Both the position numbers and the translations under genes were made by a program. 64,000 nt of DNA from the NCBI GenBank assembly GCA_041690255.1, contig JAWLHU010000002.1, forward strand, positions 186,001 through 250,000, given 5' to 3'. This DNA is from JAWLHU01 sp041690255. Lineage in GTDB: Bacteria; Bacillota; Sulfobacillia; Symbiobacteriales; Symbiobacteriaceae. Shown here piece after piece: positions 1 through 8,599 of the stretch (positions are counted from its first letter, which is position 1; each line of letters starts with the position of its first letter). The notes under the pieces are model-generated. The model was not told where the DNA came from. It saw nothing but the letters and a program-made list of their open reading frames with translations, and did not search any database.

Positions 1-19
1 TCGGTGACAGAGACAAAGC

Positions 20-47
20 GGCGCCAGGCGTTCTCGCCTGGCGCTTT
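20..47. terminator. Bidirectional terminator hairpin
   Basis: A perfect 10-bp stem (GCGCCAGGCG, 21-30, with 35-44) closes a TTCT loop and is followed by a short T-rich stretch on both strands. It lies just past the stop of the minus-strand gene at 60 and would also serve a gene entering from the left edge. Confidence 0.75.
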
Positions 48-59
48 CTCTCGTCTCGC

Positions 60-779
60 TTATTCGACCTCGTCCGGCATGGCGATCGTGATCTGCAGCC
101 GCCCATCGTTGGCGCTTACCCGCTTGATCTCCAGTTTGCGGCCCAGCGAGCTGGAGACCATGTCCCCCAGCGGCAGCGAGATCGCCGCGGCTCGGGCATC
201 GAAGCCTGCGATGTCGATGACCGGGAAGAGTCGCCCGACCCATCTGATCAGGGTCGGTGGGATCGGGACTCTGCCGGCGTAAGCCCGGGTGATCTGGAAC
301 TGCACCAGGCCCCGCTCCGTCACGACCGGGTTGAGGCGCAGCCTCACGCCGATCGGGCCCCGAAACCGCTCAGGCAGCGGGCTGTTGGGCAGTTGGACGA
401 TCGCCTCGACCTTGATCTCGCCATCGACCAGGCTCCCACGGACCCGCTGAATCGGGTCTTCGGAGGTACGCCCGGTCAGGAGCGCCGAGGAGAGCATGCC
501 GCTGAACTCCGCCTGGTCCAACTGCATGTGGACATCGCCGCCGGTCCAGAAGGCAGCGGACTGCTCCCGGATCTGGTTGGCGATCGTGACATAGGCGACT
601 GCTCCGCCCGGTCCCTGGGCAAAGGTCTCGATCGGTGCCAGCCAGACCGGGCCGCGCCACCAGACGAGACCTGTGGCCAGGATCGCCGTGAGCACCAGGA
701 CGGTCGTCGTCCGCACGGCCAATCGCCACCGGGCCGGTCTCGGGCGGGGCGGCAGCGGGCGTGGTGCCGAGACGGCCAC
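60..779 (-). CDS. Membrane-anchored hypothetical protein (YpmS/DUF2140- or LmeA-like)
   Basis: This encodes 239 residues. A basic, proline-rich N terminus is followed by one transmembrane segment at about residues 24-42. The rest is a soluble domain of beta-strand-like alternation, predicted to lie outside the membrane. The layout (single N-terminal anchor plus a roughly 190-residue domain ending in a strand) resembles DUF2140/YpmS or LmeA-type proteins, but I see no diagnostic motif. The GTG start is chosen because GGGAGGG lies 7-8 bases upstream. The gene is monocistronic, ends at a strong bidirectional hairpin, and has an AT-rich stretch upstream at 800-900 that could hold its promoter. 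Function unknown. Confidence 0.7.
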   Translation of the reverse strand: MAVSAPRPLPPRPRPARWRLAVRTTTVLVLTAILATGLVWWRGPVWLAPIETFAQGPGGAVAYVTIANQIREQSAAFWTGGDVHMQLDQAEFSGMLSSALLTGRTSEDPIQRVRGSLVDGEIKVEAIVQLPNSPLPERFRGPIGVRLRLNPVVTERGLVQFQITRAYAGRVPIPPTLIRWVGRLFPVIDIAGFDARAAAISLPLGDMVSSSLGRKLEIKRVSANDGRLQITIAMPDEVE

Positions 780-971
780 TGCTGATCCCTCCCACTCTCA
801 GTGATTAACGTAATGATTATACGAAAAACAATGCAACCACAGCAAGGAACAATCCATTCCAACTAACTGTCATCCCATTTCGCGGTGAGATTATATTTAC
901 CAGTTCAGCAGGAGACGTGGAAGTTGAGAGTGAAGTCGATGGACTACTCGGAGCAAATGGAGGGGATACAG

Positions 972-1100
972 ATGCCGATCAAGCCATGGAGCACGATTGG
1001 CCTGCTCCTTGCCCTGCCGTTCCTCACCCGGTTTGGCTTTGTGATCATCGGGTTGGTGGCCGATGGATGCCCGGGGGTACCGCCCAGCCTTCACCTATAG
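972..1100 (+). CDS. Possible small membrane protein (42 aa)
   Basis: A short frame with a good ribosome site (GGAGGGG, six bases before the ATG) encodes a protein with one strongly hydrophobic stretch at about residues 8-33 (LLLALPFLTRFGFVIIGLV). No family is recognised. It sits in the 450-bp gap between the minus-strand gene at 60-779 and the secreted coiled-coil gene at 1227. The ribosome site and clean membrane helix are the only support; it could be chance. Confidence 0.4.
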   Translation: MPIKPWSTIGLLLALPFLTRFGFVIIGLVADGCPGVPPSLHL

Positions 1101-1178
1101 TCGGTGACAGATTCTTGTCAAACTGGTCATGCGCTGTTCACAGCTTGGCAATAAGTAGGGGCTACTCTTGAGATGTGA

Positions 1179-1198
1179 GGCCCACCCCGGGGTGGGCC
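1179..1198. repeat. Perfect 20-bp palindrome in a 5' leader
   Basis: GGCCCACCCCGGGGTGGGCC is a perfect palindrome ending 13 bases before the AAAGGAGG ribosome site of the gene at 1227. It has no T-tract, so it is more likely a DNA-binding site or an RNA-stabilising leader stem than a terminator. Confidence 0.5.
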
Positions 1199-1226
1199 AC
1201 CCCAATCAAAGGAGGAGGTACCTACC

Positions 1227-1703
1227 ATGTTCAAGCGGATGATCGCGACGATGCTGATGGTTGGAATGACGGTGATCGGGTTTGCGTCTGTGGCCCAGGC
1301 TGCCGAGCCGGAGCAGCCGGCCATGGAGGAGCGTCTCGCGGCCGCGAGCGAGGAGACCCGGGCCAAGATCGAGCTCTCCCGGGGGCTGGCGGAGCAGAAC
1401 CGGGCCATGTTTGAGCAGGTCCAGGCCACTGCTGAGCAGATCAGGGAGCTTCTGGGTGAGCAGCCTCAGTCGGAGGCGAAGGGACTCTTCAAGCAGGCTC
1501 GGGCGACTCGCCAGGAACTGGCGGCGCTGAAGGAGCCGATCCAGTCGGCCCGTGAGGCAGCGAGGACGGCCGCCCGGGAGAGGGATGAGGCCGCTCTGAA
1601 CGAGGCCCTTGACTCGCTGATCCCGCTCCAGCAGGAGCGCCTGGCCCTGCAGGAGGAGCTGCTCAAGGACCTGGAGCAGATCAGTCAGGTGCTTACCAAG
1701 TAG
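1227..1703 (+). CDS. Secreted coiled-coil protein
   Basis: This encodes 158 residues with a typical signal peptide (basic start, hydrophobic core to about residue 24, AQA-A cleavage site). The mature part is almost wholly charged alpha-helix rich in Glu, Ala, Gln, Arg and Leu with heptad-like spacing, so an extended helical or coiled-coil periplasmic/wall-space protein is expected. No catalytic motif or recognised family is visible. The start is fixed by AAAGGAGGAGG upstream of ATG. The gene is flanked by a 20-bp palindrome in its leader and a terminator hairpin at 1730, so it is probably a single-gene unit. Confidence 0.75.
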   Translation: MFKRMIATMLMVGMTVIGFASVAQAAEPEQPAMEERLAAASEETRAKIELSRGLAEQNRAMFEQVQATAEQIRELLGEQPQSEAKGLFKQARATRQELAALKEPIQSAREAARTAARERDEAALNEALDSLIPLQQERLALQEELLKDLEQISQVLTK

Positions 1704-1729
1704 CTGAGCGCTGTTAATGATCCCACAAG

Positions 1730-1754
1730 AGGAGGAGGCGATGGCCTCCTCCTT
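1730..1754 (+). terminator. Terminator hairpin
   Basis: A 10-bp stem AGGAGGAGGC / GCCTCCTCCT with a GATG loop follows the coiled-coil protein gene. The T-tract is weak. Confidence 0.55.
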
Positions 1755-1933
1755 ATGCGTACGGCAATTGTCCTTGAGTACTTCCCAGGATTCCCGCAGG
1801 CAACGGGAATCACTCCCGCCCAGGATAGGGGCGGGCAGCGGTCTTTCTACGGAGTCTACCCGATGGGAGCACTCCCCTTCCAGACGATAGGATGACTTCA
1901 GAAATGATTCGGTCTGGAGGGAATGAGAAAGGG

Positions 1934-3937
1934 ATGCACACAAAGCGGATACAACAGGCGATCGGTTTGCTTCTGGTTGCGCTCACCATTCTGTCGCAGG
2001 GGGGTAGGGCCCTCGCCGCCCTGCCACGGACGGAGATGACCGCCGCTGCGGAACGGCTGGCAGCCCTGGGGCTGATTGAGCGCCCCTACTACCTGTGGGG
2101 GCGCCTGACCCGAGCCCAGGGGGTCGATCTCCTGGTGCGGGCCTTCGACAAGGAGGGTTCGACTGAGGAGGCGGAGGGCAACACTGCCTTCGCCGACACG
2201 GCGACCCATGCGGCAGCGGGCGTGATCGCCGTGGCCGAGGAGATGGTCCAGCTGTATGGCCAGTCGCTGGGCTACCCGGACGGGACCTTCCGCCCGGATC
2301 AGGTGATGACAAGGGGCGAGATCATTGCCTTCCTCGCCAAGTTCCTGGGGATCCAGCCGGCGCCGGGGCTGCCCTGGCCGGAGAACTATGTACAAGGTGC
2401 CCTGAAGAAGGGCTTGATCTCCAGCGAGGACCTCGAGCGCCTCTCGCCCGTTGGCAACGCGAAACTGGCCTACGCCGGCGAGGTCTACTACCTGCTGGAC
2501 AAGGCCTTTGCGACCCACATCCTGCCGGGTGGGAAGACGATCTACACGACGTACACGGACACATCCCTTCCCGTGATCTCCGTGGACCCGGTGGCGGAGC
2601 CCGTGGTGGCCGAGAGGCTCACCCTGACCGGCAAGGTAAGCGAGCGGATCGAAGGGCTGACGGTGAACGGCCTGCCCGCCGTAGTGGCTCCGGACCTGAC
2701 CTGGTCGGTCACCATTCCCGTGGCGAATGGCTCGAACGAGGTGGCGGTCACGACTGCGGATCTGGCAGGCAACGAGAGCCAACAGGTGATCACCGTGGTC
2801 CGCCGGATCCCGGCCACGGTGGAGGCTGAGGTTGGCCAGTCCACCCTGGCGCCGCTGGAGTCGACGACCTTGACCGTCACCGTGAAGGACGACGCCGGTG
2901 AGGCGATCGAGGGCATGGCGTACGATGTGGTGACGGGAGGGCTTGGCTCCTACAGCGCCGCTACGGGTACGTTCACAGCCGGTGCGCTGGCCCGGGAAGG
3001 CGCTCTGGAGATACGGGTGGCCGATCTGGCCCCGGTCCGGGTGCCGGTGACGGTGACCCATGGTGAGCTGGCCTACCTCTACGTCGCGGCACCGGTAGAG
3101 TCTGCCGAGGAGGGTGACATGGTCCGGTTCCAGGCGAAGGGCGAGGACCGGTATGGCAATGATTTTGAACCGGCCGATCTGGTCTGGTCTGCCACCCACG
3201 GCTCGATTGACCAGACTGGTTCCTGGCGGGCCGGTGCCGACCGGAGCGGGCGCTCTGTGACGATCACGGCGAGCACCGGGGAACTCTCGGCCAGCGCATC
3301 CGTCCGGGTGACGCTCCGCCCGCCGGTGGTGCCCAGCAATCCTCGGCCCGCGGAGCCCCCGCCCGTTGAGCCCGGTCCCGACACCCCTTACTTTGACGAG
3401 ACCTATGCTGACCGGACGCAGGCCATGGGGAGCTATCTGGAGATCACCTTCAGAGTCACTGATCCCAACGGCGGTAAGATCAGCTACAGCCTGGGTGCCG
3501 CTGCCCCCGAAGGGCTGATCCTCAACCCGATGACCGGAAAGCTGCACGGCATCCCCATGGTGGAGGGTGACTACCCGATCACGGTCATCGCAGAGGATGA
3601 GCAGGGACTCACCACCAGCACCAGCTTTGTGATGGAGGTGTTCCGGCCCATCGGCTTCTGGACCTTCCATCCCCCCACCCTCGGGCCCCTGAGTGACTAC
3701 GACGTGACCATCGGCACGTACAACCGCCGGGTGCTCACAGCCACCGATTACGACAACAGCGCGTTCTACCTGCATGCGGAGGGCCTGCCCCCCGGGCTGC
3801 GCGTGGACCCGACCGATCAAGAGATCTACGGCACGCCTACGGGGCCTGCGGGGACCTATATCGTCACCGTCGTCATGAGAGACCCGGACAACCTTGTCGA
3901 CACCGGGATGTTCACCATTACCGTCAAGGAGCCGTAA
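1934..3937 (+). CDS. SLH-domain surface protein with Ig-like repeats
   Basis: From the ATG at 1934 this encodes 667 residues: a signal peptide (to about residue 28), then roughly 135 residues of S-layer-homology-like sequence with the typical Y-P-D-G-T-F-R-P motif and flanking helices. Such domains hold proteins non-covalently to secondary wall polymer. These are followed by a beta-rich Ig-like segment (about 190-290), a Big-type domain (about 290-460), a proline-rich linker, and two putative-Ig (He_PIG-like) modules marked by PEGLILNPMTGKLHGIP and a similar PPGLRVD...YGTPTG. No catalytic residues are seen, so a structural or adhesive cell-surface role is inferred. An in-frame ATG lies 42 bases upstream, but the signal peptide begins naturally at 1934. 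A convergent terminator follows. Confidence 0.85.
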   Translation: MHTKRIQQAIGLLLVALTILSQGGRALAALPRTEMTAAAERLAALGLIERPYYLWGRLTRAQGVDLLVRAFDKEGSTEEAEGNTAFADTATHAAAGVIAVAEEMVQLYGQSLGYPDGTFRPDQVMTRGEIIAFLAKFLGIQPAPGLPWPENYVQGALKKGLISSEDLERLSPVGNAKLAYAGEVYYLLDKAFATHILPGGKTIYTTYTDTSLPVISVDPVAEPVVAERLTLTGKVSERIEGLTVNGLPAVVAPDLTWSVTIPVANGSNEVAVTTADLAGNESQQVITVVRRIPATVEAEVGQSTLAPLESTTLTVTVKDDAGEAIEGMAYDVVTGGLGSYSAATGTFTAGALAREGALEIRVADLAPVRVPVTVTHGELAYLYVAAPVESAEEGDMVRFQAKGEDRYGNDFEPADLVWSATHGSIDQTGSWRAGADRSGRSVTITASTGELSASASVRVTLRPPVVPSNPRPAEPPPVEPGPDTPYFDETYADRTQAMGSYLEITFRVTDPNGGKISYSLGAAAPEGLILNPMTGKLHGIPMVEGDYPITVIAEDEQGLTTSTSFVMEVFRPIGFWTFHPPTLGPLSDYDVTIGTYNRRVLTATDYDNSAFYLHAEGLPPGLRVDPTDQEIYGTPTGPAGTYIVTVVMRDPDNLVDTGMFTITVKEP

Positions 3938-3945
3938 CAAGCGTT

Positions 3946-3973
3946 GGGGAGAGGCCAAATTCGGCCTCTCCCC
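3946..3973. terminator. Bidirectional terminator between convergent genes
   Basis: An 11-bp perfect stem (GGGGAGAGGCC with GGCCTCTCCCC) lies between the SLH protein stop and the stop of the minus-strand gene at 3978. Confidence 0.8.
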
Positions 3974-3977
3974 TTGC

Positions 3978-4250
3978 TCATTGCACCCGTGCCCGCTGGT
4001 AGATCACCCTCAGCTTTGGCAGCAGCTCCCGCAGCCCAGCCGCCAGGTCTTCCGCCGACCTCACAGGGCGGCTGATCCCGATCCGGAAGACGCCCCAGTG
4101 CTTCTCCCCGGGCTTCTCCAGCCGGGCGATGAACGGGCCGTCGTCGCTGAACTCCCAGTGTATACCCGCCCGGGAGCCATCCGGGCCCTCGAGAAAGCCG
4201 CTCTGCTCCCCGGTGGGTTCGTAGGTGAAACCCTCGCCGATGTGCTGCAT
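3978..4250 (-). CDS. Hypothetical protein, about 90 aa
   Basis: This encodes a small acidic protein with a central WEFSDDGPFIARLEKPGE stretch and a C-terminal amphipathic helix. I chose the ATG at 4250 because GAGGATGAGG precedes it. An upstream in-frame ATG at 4313 would add 21 proline- and asparagine-rich residues with a poor ribosome site. No signal peptide, membrane segment or known motif is present. It is divergent from the acyl-CoA synthetase at 4373, leaving about 120 bases for two promoters. Confidence 0.6.
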   Translation of the reverse strand: MQHIGEGFTYEPTGEQSGFLEGPDGSRAGIHWEFSDDGPFIARLEKPGEKHWGVFRIGISRPVRSAEDLAAGLRELLPKLRVIYQRARVQ

Positions 4251-4372
4251 GACCTCATCCTCCCGTAGAATAGGACGTTCGGGTGGCGGATTCGGATTTG
4301 TGTAGGAATTCATCAGATGAGTGTATAAGTATGATTCATTCCCGGTGTAATTCCGACGAATGGAGTGGGGAG

Positions 4373-6319
4373 ATGTCGGAGCGAATCTGGCACCCAAGTG
4401 AGGAATGGATTCAGGATGCCCGCATGAGCCGGTTCGTCAGGCGGTGCGGCCTGAGCAGTCTGGAGGAGCTGCAGGCGAAGGCGGCGGCGGACCCGGCCTG
4501 GTTCTGGAGCCAGGCGACGGAGGATCTGGGGATCGACTGGTATGAGCCGCCCAAGCAGACCCTGGACCTGAGCGAGGGCTGGCCCTGGGCTGCCTGGTTC
4601 CGGGGCGCCCGCATGAACCTGGCGCACGAGTGCGTCGACAAGCATGTCCGGACCCACCGGCGGAACAAGCTGGCGGTCGTCTACGAGGGGGAGGAGGGGA
4701 TCGCTCGGGGCTGGACCTACCGGGAGCTCTGGGTCGAGTCGAACCGGCTCGCCAACGGGCTCCGTGCCCTGGGGGTTGGGCGGGGAGACCGGGTCGGCAT
4801 CTTCCTGCCCATGATGCCCGAGACGGTGGCGGCGATCATGGCGGTGGCCAAGCTGGGAGCGATCTTCACGCCGATCTTCTCCGGCTTTGCCCCGGCAGCG
4901 GCGGCCAGCCGACTCAGCGACTGCGAGGCAAAGGTGCTGATCACGGCGGACGGCTACTACCGGCGGGGCAAGCTGGTCAACATGAAGCAGGTGGCCGATG
5001 AAGCGGTCGCCATGGCACCGAGCGTCCATCGGGTGGTGGTGGTCCGCCGGACCGGGGGCGAGGTCGACTGGACCGAGGAGCGGGATCTCTGGTACGGGGA
5101 CCTGGTGGCGGAACAGCCGCGGCAGTTTGAGACCGAGCGGATGGACCCGGAGGACCCGTGCATGCTGATCTACACGTCCGGAACGACGGGCCGGCCGAAG
5201 GGGGCGGTCCATGTCCACGGGGGCTTCCCGATCAAGGGCGCCCAGGATATGGCCCACTGCTTCGACCTGGGCGAGCAGGACCTGATGATGTGGTTCACGG
5301 ACATTGGCTGGATGATGGGTCCCTGGCTGATCTTCGGCACGCTGATGCTCGGCTCCACCATGTTCCTTTACGACGGCGCCCCGGACTTCCCTCACCCGGA
5401 TCGGCTCTGGTCGATGATCGAGCGGCACGGTATCACCCACCTCGGCCTCTCGCCCACGGTAATCCGGGCGCTCGCCCCCTTCGGTACGCACTGGGTGGAG
5501 CGGCACGATCTCTCCAGCCTCCGGGTGATCGGCGGGACCGGCGAGCCCTGGAACCCCGAGCCCTACGACTGGTTTGTCCAGCATGTGGGGGGTGGGCGCT
5601 GCCCCATGATCAACTACTCCGGCGGGACCGAGATCTCCGGCGGCATTCTCGCCTGTGTGCCGACCCGGCCGATCAAGCCCTGCTCCTTCAACCTGGCGAT
5701 CCCCGGCATGGCGGTGACGCTCCTCGATGAGCAGGGGCAGCCCGTTCCGGCCGGCACGGTGGGCGAACTGGCGATCACCGCTCCCTGGGTCGGTATGACC
5801 CGGGGCTTCTGGCGGGATCCGCAGCGCTATGCCGAGACCTACTGGAGCCGGTTCGATGGTGTCTGGGTCCACGGTGACTGGGCCTCGGTGGATGATGATG
5901 GCTTCTGGTACATCCATGGCCGGTCCGATGACACGATCAAGATCGCCGGCAAGCGGGTCGGGCCGGCTGAGTATGAGTCGGTCCTGGTCGGCCACCCGGC
6001 CGTGCAGGAGGCGGCGACGATCTCGATCCCGCACGAGATTAAGGGCGAGGCGGCGGTCTGCTTCGTGATTCTGCGGCCGGGCGCCCAGCCCGGGGAGGCC
6101 CTGGCCCGGGAACTGCGGGAGCGGATCGCCCGGGAGATGGGCCGGCCGCTGATCCCGGAGGCGATCCGCTTTGTCACCGCCCTGCCGAAGACCCGGAATG
6201 CCAAGATCATGCGCCGGGTGATCAAGTCGGCCTACCTGGGCAAGGACCCGGGCGATCTCTCCGCCCTGGAGAACCCAGAGGCGGTGCAGGAGATCGAGAA
6301 GGCCCGCGGAATAGGTTAG
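4373..6319 (+). CDS. Acetyl-CoA synthetase-like AMP-dependent acyl-CoA synthetase
   Basis: This 648-residue member of the ANL adenylating family activates a carboxylic acid with ATP to an acyl-AMP and transfers it to CoA in the cytoplasm. The P-loop motif YTSGTTGRPKG is at about residue 265, the DGVWVHGDWA aspartate motif at about 500, and the C-terminal catalytic lysine lies in TRNAKIMRR near residue 617. Length and N-terminal architecture match acetyl-CoA synthetases. However, the A5 segment reads NYSGGTEISGG instead of the acetate-specific WWQTETG, so the acyl pocket probably differs and a substrate other than acetate (propionate, a short or branched acid) is possible. The ATG is preceded by GGAGTGGGGAG. 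A strong terminator follows. Confidence 0.9.
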   Translation: MSERIWHPSEEWIQDARMSRFVRRCGLSSLEELQAKAAADPAWFWSQATEDLGIDWYEPPKQTLDLSEGWPWAAWFRGARMNLAHECVDKHVRTHRRNKLAVVYEGEEGIARGWTYRELWVESNRLANGLRALGVGRGDRVGIFLPMMPETVAAIMAVAKLGAIFTPIFSGFAPAAAASRLSDCEAKVLITADGYYRRGKLVNMKQVADEAVAMAPSVHRVVVVRRTGGEVDWTEERDLWYGDLVAEQPRQFETERMDPEDPCMLIYTSGTTGRPKGAVHVHGGFPIKGAQDMAHCFDLGEQDLMMWFTDIGWMMGPWLIFGTLMLGSTMFLYDGAPDFPHPDRLWSMIERHGITHLGLSPTVIRALAPFGTHWVERHDLSSLRVIGGTGEPWNPEPYDWFVQHVGGGRCPMINYSGGTEISGGILACVPTRPIKPCSFNLAIPGMAVTLLDEQGQPVPAGTVGELAITAPWVGMTRGFWRDPQRYAETYWSRFDGVWVHGDWASVDDDGFWYIHGRSDDTIKIAGKRVGPAEYESVLVGHPAVQEAATISIPHEIKGEAAVCFVILRPGAQPGEALARELRERIAREMGRPLIPEAIRFVTALPKTRNAKIMRRVIKSAYLGKDPGDLSALENPEAVQEIEKARGIG

Positions 6320-6333
6320 TGCAGAGCGAACCG

Positions 6334-6363
6334 GAAGAGCCCCCAATCCGGGGGCTCTTCGTC
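6334..6363 (+). terminator. Rho-independent terminator
   Basis: An 11-bp perfect stem GAAGAGCCCCC / GGGGGCTCTTC with a five-base loop follows the acyl-CoA synthetase. Confidence 0.85.
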
Positions 6364-6391
6364 ATGACGTATGGGGAAGGATGATGGCGCC

Positions 6392-6823
6392 GTGCGGCCA
6401 CATCGGCACCTGGGTGCCTATGGGCTCGTCCTGGTCGATGATCACGTGCTGCTGATCCGCAAGGGTTAGGGGCCTTACACCGGCCGTTGGGATCTGCCCG
6501 GCGGCGGGATCGAGTTTGGCGAGTCGCCGGAGGACGCCGTTCGGCGGGAGATGATCGAGGAGACCGGTCTTCCGGTCACCGACCTCTCCCTGCTCATGGT
6601 CTGTCACAAGCGGCTGGTCCACACGCTGCCGAGCGGTGAGGTGGAGGATCTGCAGCATATTGGCCTCATCTACCAGGTGATGGTGGACCGCGCAGGACGG
6701 CTGCGGAAGGGCCCCGATGGCATCGACTCACTGGGCGCACGGTGGCTTTCCCTAGGCGACCTGCCAGGGGAACCGCTCAGCCCCTTCGCCGCGCAAGTGC
6801 TCGGATTGGAGGAACGGTCATGA
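6392..6823 (+). pseudogene. Nudix hydrolase interrupted by an in-frame TAG
   Basis: Reading from GTG 6392 gives a Nudix N terminus (HLGAYGLVLVDDHVLLIRKG), then TAG at 6467-6469, then without any frame change GPYTGRWDLPGGGIEFGE and the rest of the fold. The Nudix box G-x5-E-x7-REMIEETG is intact after the stop. Total length would be about 143 residues, normal for a Nudix pyrophosphatase acting on modified nucleotides or nucleotide sugars. Its stop overlaps the ATG of the next gene (ATGA), so they look like one operon. A single base change (for example from CGG or CAG) explains the TAG; sequencing error or suppression are the alternatives. As read, the product would be truncated at 25 residues. 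Confidence 0.75.
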
Positions 6824-7332
6824 AGTACACCTGCTGTGAGACAAGCCTTGGCCCGGTCTACGTGGCCTACACCGAGCGCGGCATCGCCTGCCTGTCCGGG
6901 GGCCAGGGGTCAGGCGAGAGCTTTGAGGCACACTGCCATGCACAGACCCGGGTCCATCCAATCCGCTCCGATGAGCGGCAGGCGGAGTTCACCAGCCTGC
7001 TGGAGGGCTGGCTGAGTGGTCAGGCCTACGACGGGCCGATCGATCTGAGCGGGCTCAGCCCCTTCGCCCAGGCGGTTCTGGCTGCCTGCCGGGCGATTCC
7101 CCGGGGACAGGTCCGGACCTATGCTGAGCTGGCGTCGGCGGCAGGAAAGCCCGGAGCGGCCCGGGCGGTGGGGAGCGCCATGCGGCGGAACCCAGTACCC
7201 CTGCTGATCCCCTGTCATCGGGTTGTCCGCGGCGATGGGGTGATCGGCAACTACTCCATGGGCGGCCCTGCCGTGAAGGAGCGGCTCCTCCGGCAGGAGG
7301 GCGCCTGGCCCCGGCCCGTCCGTGAGGGCTAG
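6820..7332 (+). CDS. ogt: Methylated-DNA--protein-cysteine S-methyltransferase
   Basis: This 170-residue protein belongs to the AGT family, which repairs O6-alkylguanine by irreversible transfer of the alkyl group to its own cysteine. The active-site motif PCHRVV and the preceding helix-turn-helix region (IPRGQVRTYAELASAAGKPGAARAVG) with arginine finger are intact. A conserved asparagine-loop equivalent is present in the RRNPVPLLIPCHRVV segment. The ATG overlaps the TGA of the Nudix frame, suggesting translational coupling of two nucleotide-damage genes. The stop shares the CTAG tetranucleotide with the stop of the convergent gene on the other strand. Confidence 0.92.
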   Translation: MKYTCCETSLGPVYVAYTERGIACLSGGQGSGESFEAHCHAQTRVHPIRSDERQAEFTSLLEGWLSGQAYDGPIDLSGLSPFAQAVLAACRAIPRGQVRTYAELASAAGKPGAARAVGSAMRRNPVPLLIPCHRVVRGDGVIGNYSMGGPAVKERLLRQEGAWPRPVREG

Positions 7333-8519
7333 CGCTCCTCGGGTAGACCGCTCTGACTGCGCAGGAGCGCCAGCGGGTAGAAGGTCCCCCGCCAGGTGAT
7401 CCCGCCCTGGGTCAAGGTCAGGTAGGAGGCCCGGGCCACGGTAAAGGCGAAGAGGAGAGCCGAAATCGGGTAGGCCAGGGCGAGCGAGACGGACCGTGAG
7501 CCCATCATCTGATTGGCCACGAGGAAGGTCGCCAGTTGAAGCAGGATCGCCCCGGCATAGAGCCAGAGGCTCCATCCGCTGGTCAGGAAGAGGGCGACAT
7601 ATGGCCAGACCATGATCGTCAGAAGTCCGACCACCGCGAAGCCGACCATGAAGAGGCTGTACTCCAGGCCGGCGAAGGTGTTCTTCTCCAGCCCGCGGAC
7701 CGCCTCCCAGAGCGTGGTATACCACTCCACGGAGACTAGGTCACAGCCGATGCCGATGTTGGAACGGTAGCCCATCCGCTTCAGGCGCTGCCCCAGGCGG
7801 AGGTCGTCGTCGGGGCGGAGGGAGATCGCTTCGTGGGTGCCCATCCCCTCGTAAGCGGAGCGGCGGATCAGGTTGAACGCCCCGATCCCCATGCCCACCT
7901 TCGACCGCGGGTTGTTCGCCCGATAGGGATTCTTGTAGGCCAGCAGGGCCATGATGAAGAAACCCACCCAGGCGGTCAGCCAGTAGCCCTTGGTCGCCAT
8001 CTCCGGAGCCAGGGTCAGGTGATCGAGCTGCCGTCGCTCCAGGAAGGCGACTGCCCGCCGCAGCGCCGTGGGATCAAAGTGGACGTCGGCATCGGTGAAG
8101 AGGAGCAGGTCACCGGTGGCGTGCCGTGCGCCGACCCAGAGGGCGTGGTTCTTGCCCAGCCACCGCTCGGGCAGGTGGTCGACCTGAACCACCACTAACT
8201 TTGGATATTCCCTGGCCAGCCGTTCCATGATCGCTCCGGTACCATCGGTCGAGCGGTCGTTGACCAGCACGATTTCGAGGGCCGGGTAGTCCTGCTGGAG
8301 CAGAGACAGGGCGGCGCTCTCGATCGAGCGCTCCTCGTTGCAGGCTGGCACGATGACCGAGAGGCGGGGGGGCGCCGCCCCCAGGTCCACGTCTGGTGGG
8401 ACCTCCTGCGCCAGGTCGGGCACAAGGCGGCTCGCATAAAGCCCCTCCAGGAACTTGTAGAGGCTGGCGCCGAAGATCAGAATGGCCAGCCCGAGCGAGA
8501 GTCTGTGCAACGTCTTCAT
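7329..8519 (-). CDS. Family 2 glycosyltransferase, membrane-bound
   Basis: This encodes 396 residues: an N-terminal membrane helix, a GT-A fold nucleotide-sugar domain (SVIVPACNEE at about 54, the DRSTDGT loop, the TDADVHFD metal-binding DxD near 142), an acceptor-site region with RPDDDLRLGQRLKRMG, and three to four C-terminal transmembrane segments. This is the layout of processive or lipid-linked GT2 enzymes, including hopene-associated HpnB-like proteins. The acceptor cannot be told from sequence. Catalysis should occur at the cytoplasmic face. The gene stands alone, convergent with ogt. Its ATG follows a close GAGGTGG. Confidence 0.85.
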   Translation of the reverse strand: MKTLHRLSLGLAILIFGASLYKFLEGLYASRLVPDLAQEVPPDVDLGAAPPRLSVIVPACNEERSIESAALSLLQQDYPALEIVLVNDRSTDGTGAIMERLAREYPKLVVVQVDHLPERWLGKNHALWVGARHATGDLLLFTDADVHFDPTALRRAVAFLERRQLDHLTLAPEMATKGYWLTAWVGFFIMALLAYKNPYRANNPRSKVGMGIGAFNLIRRSAYEGMGTHEAISLRPDDDLRLGQRLKRMGYRSNIGIGCDLVSVEWYTTLWEAVRGLEKNTFAGLEYSLFMVGFAVVGLLTIMVWPYVALFLTSGWSLWLYAGAILLQLATFLVANQMMGSRSVSLALAYPISALLFAFTVARASYLTLTQGGITWRGTFYPLALLRSQSGLPEER

Positions 8520-8599
8520 CCACCTCGGTATGAATAGCGGTCAACAACTCTAAGGTAACCGCATGCTCCCGGATTATCAACCAGAAGGAGCGAGCCACA

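Noticed and set aside
1898..3958. Long minus-strand frame opposite the SLH protein gene (and similar ones opposite typA, acyl-CoA synthetase and the binding protein)
   Set aside because: These are high-G+C antisense shadows: Arg/His/Gly/Asp-rich translation, no ribosome sites, and the sense frames have clear domains.
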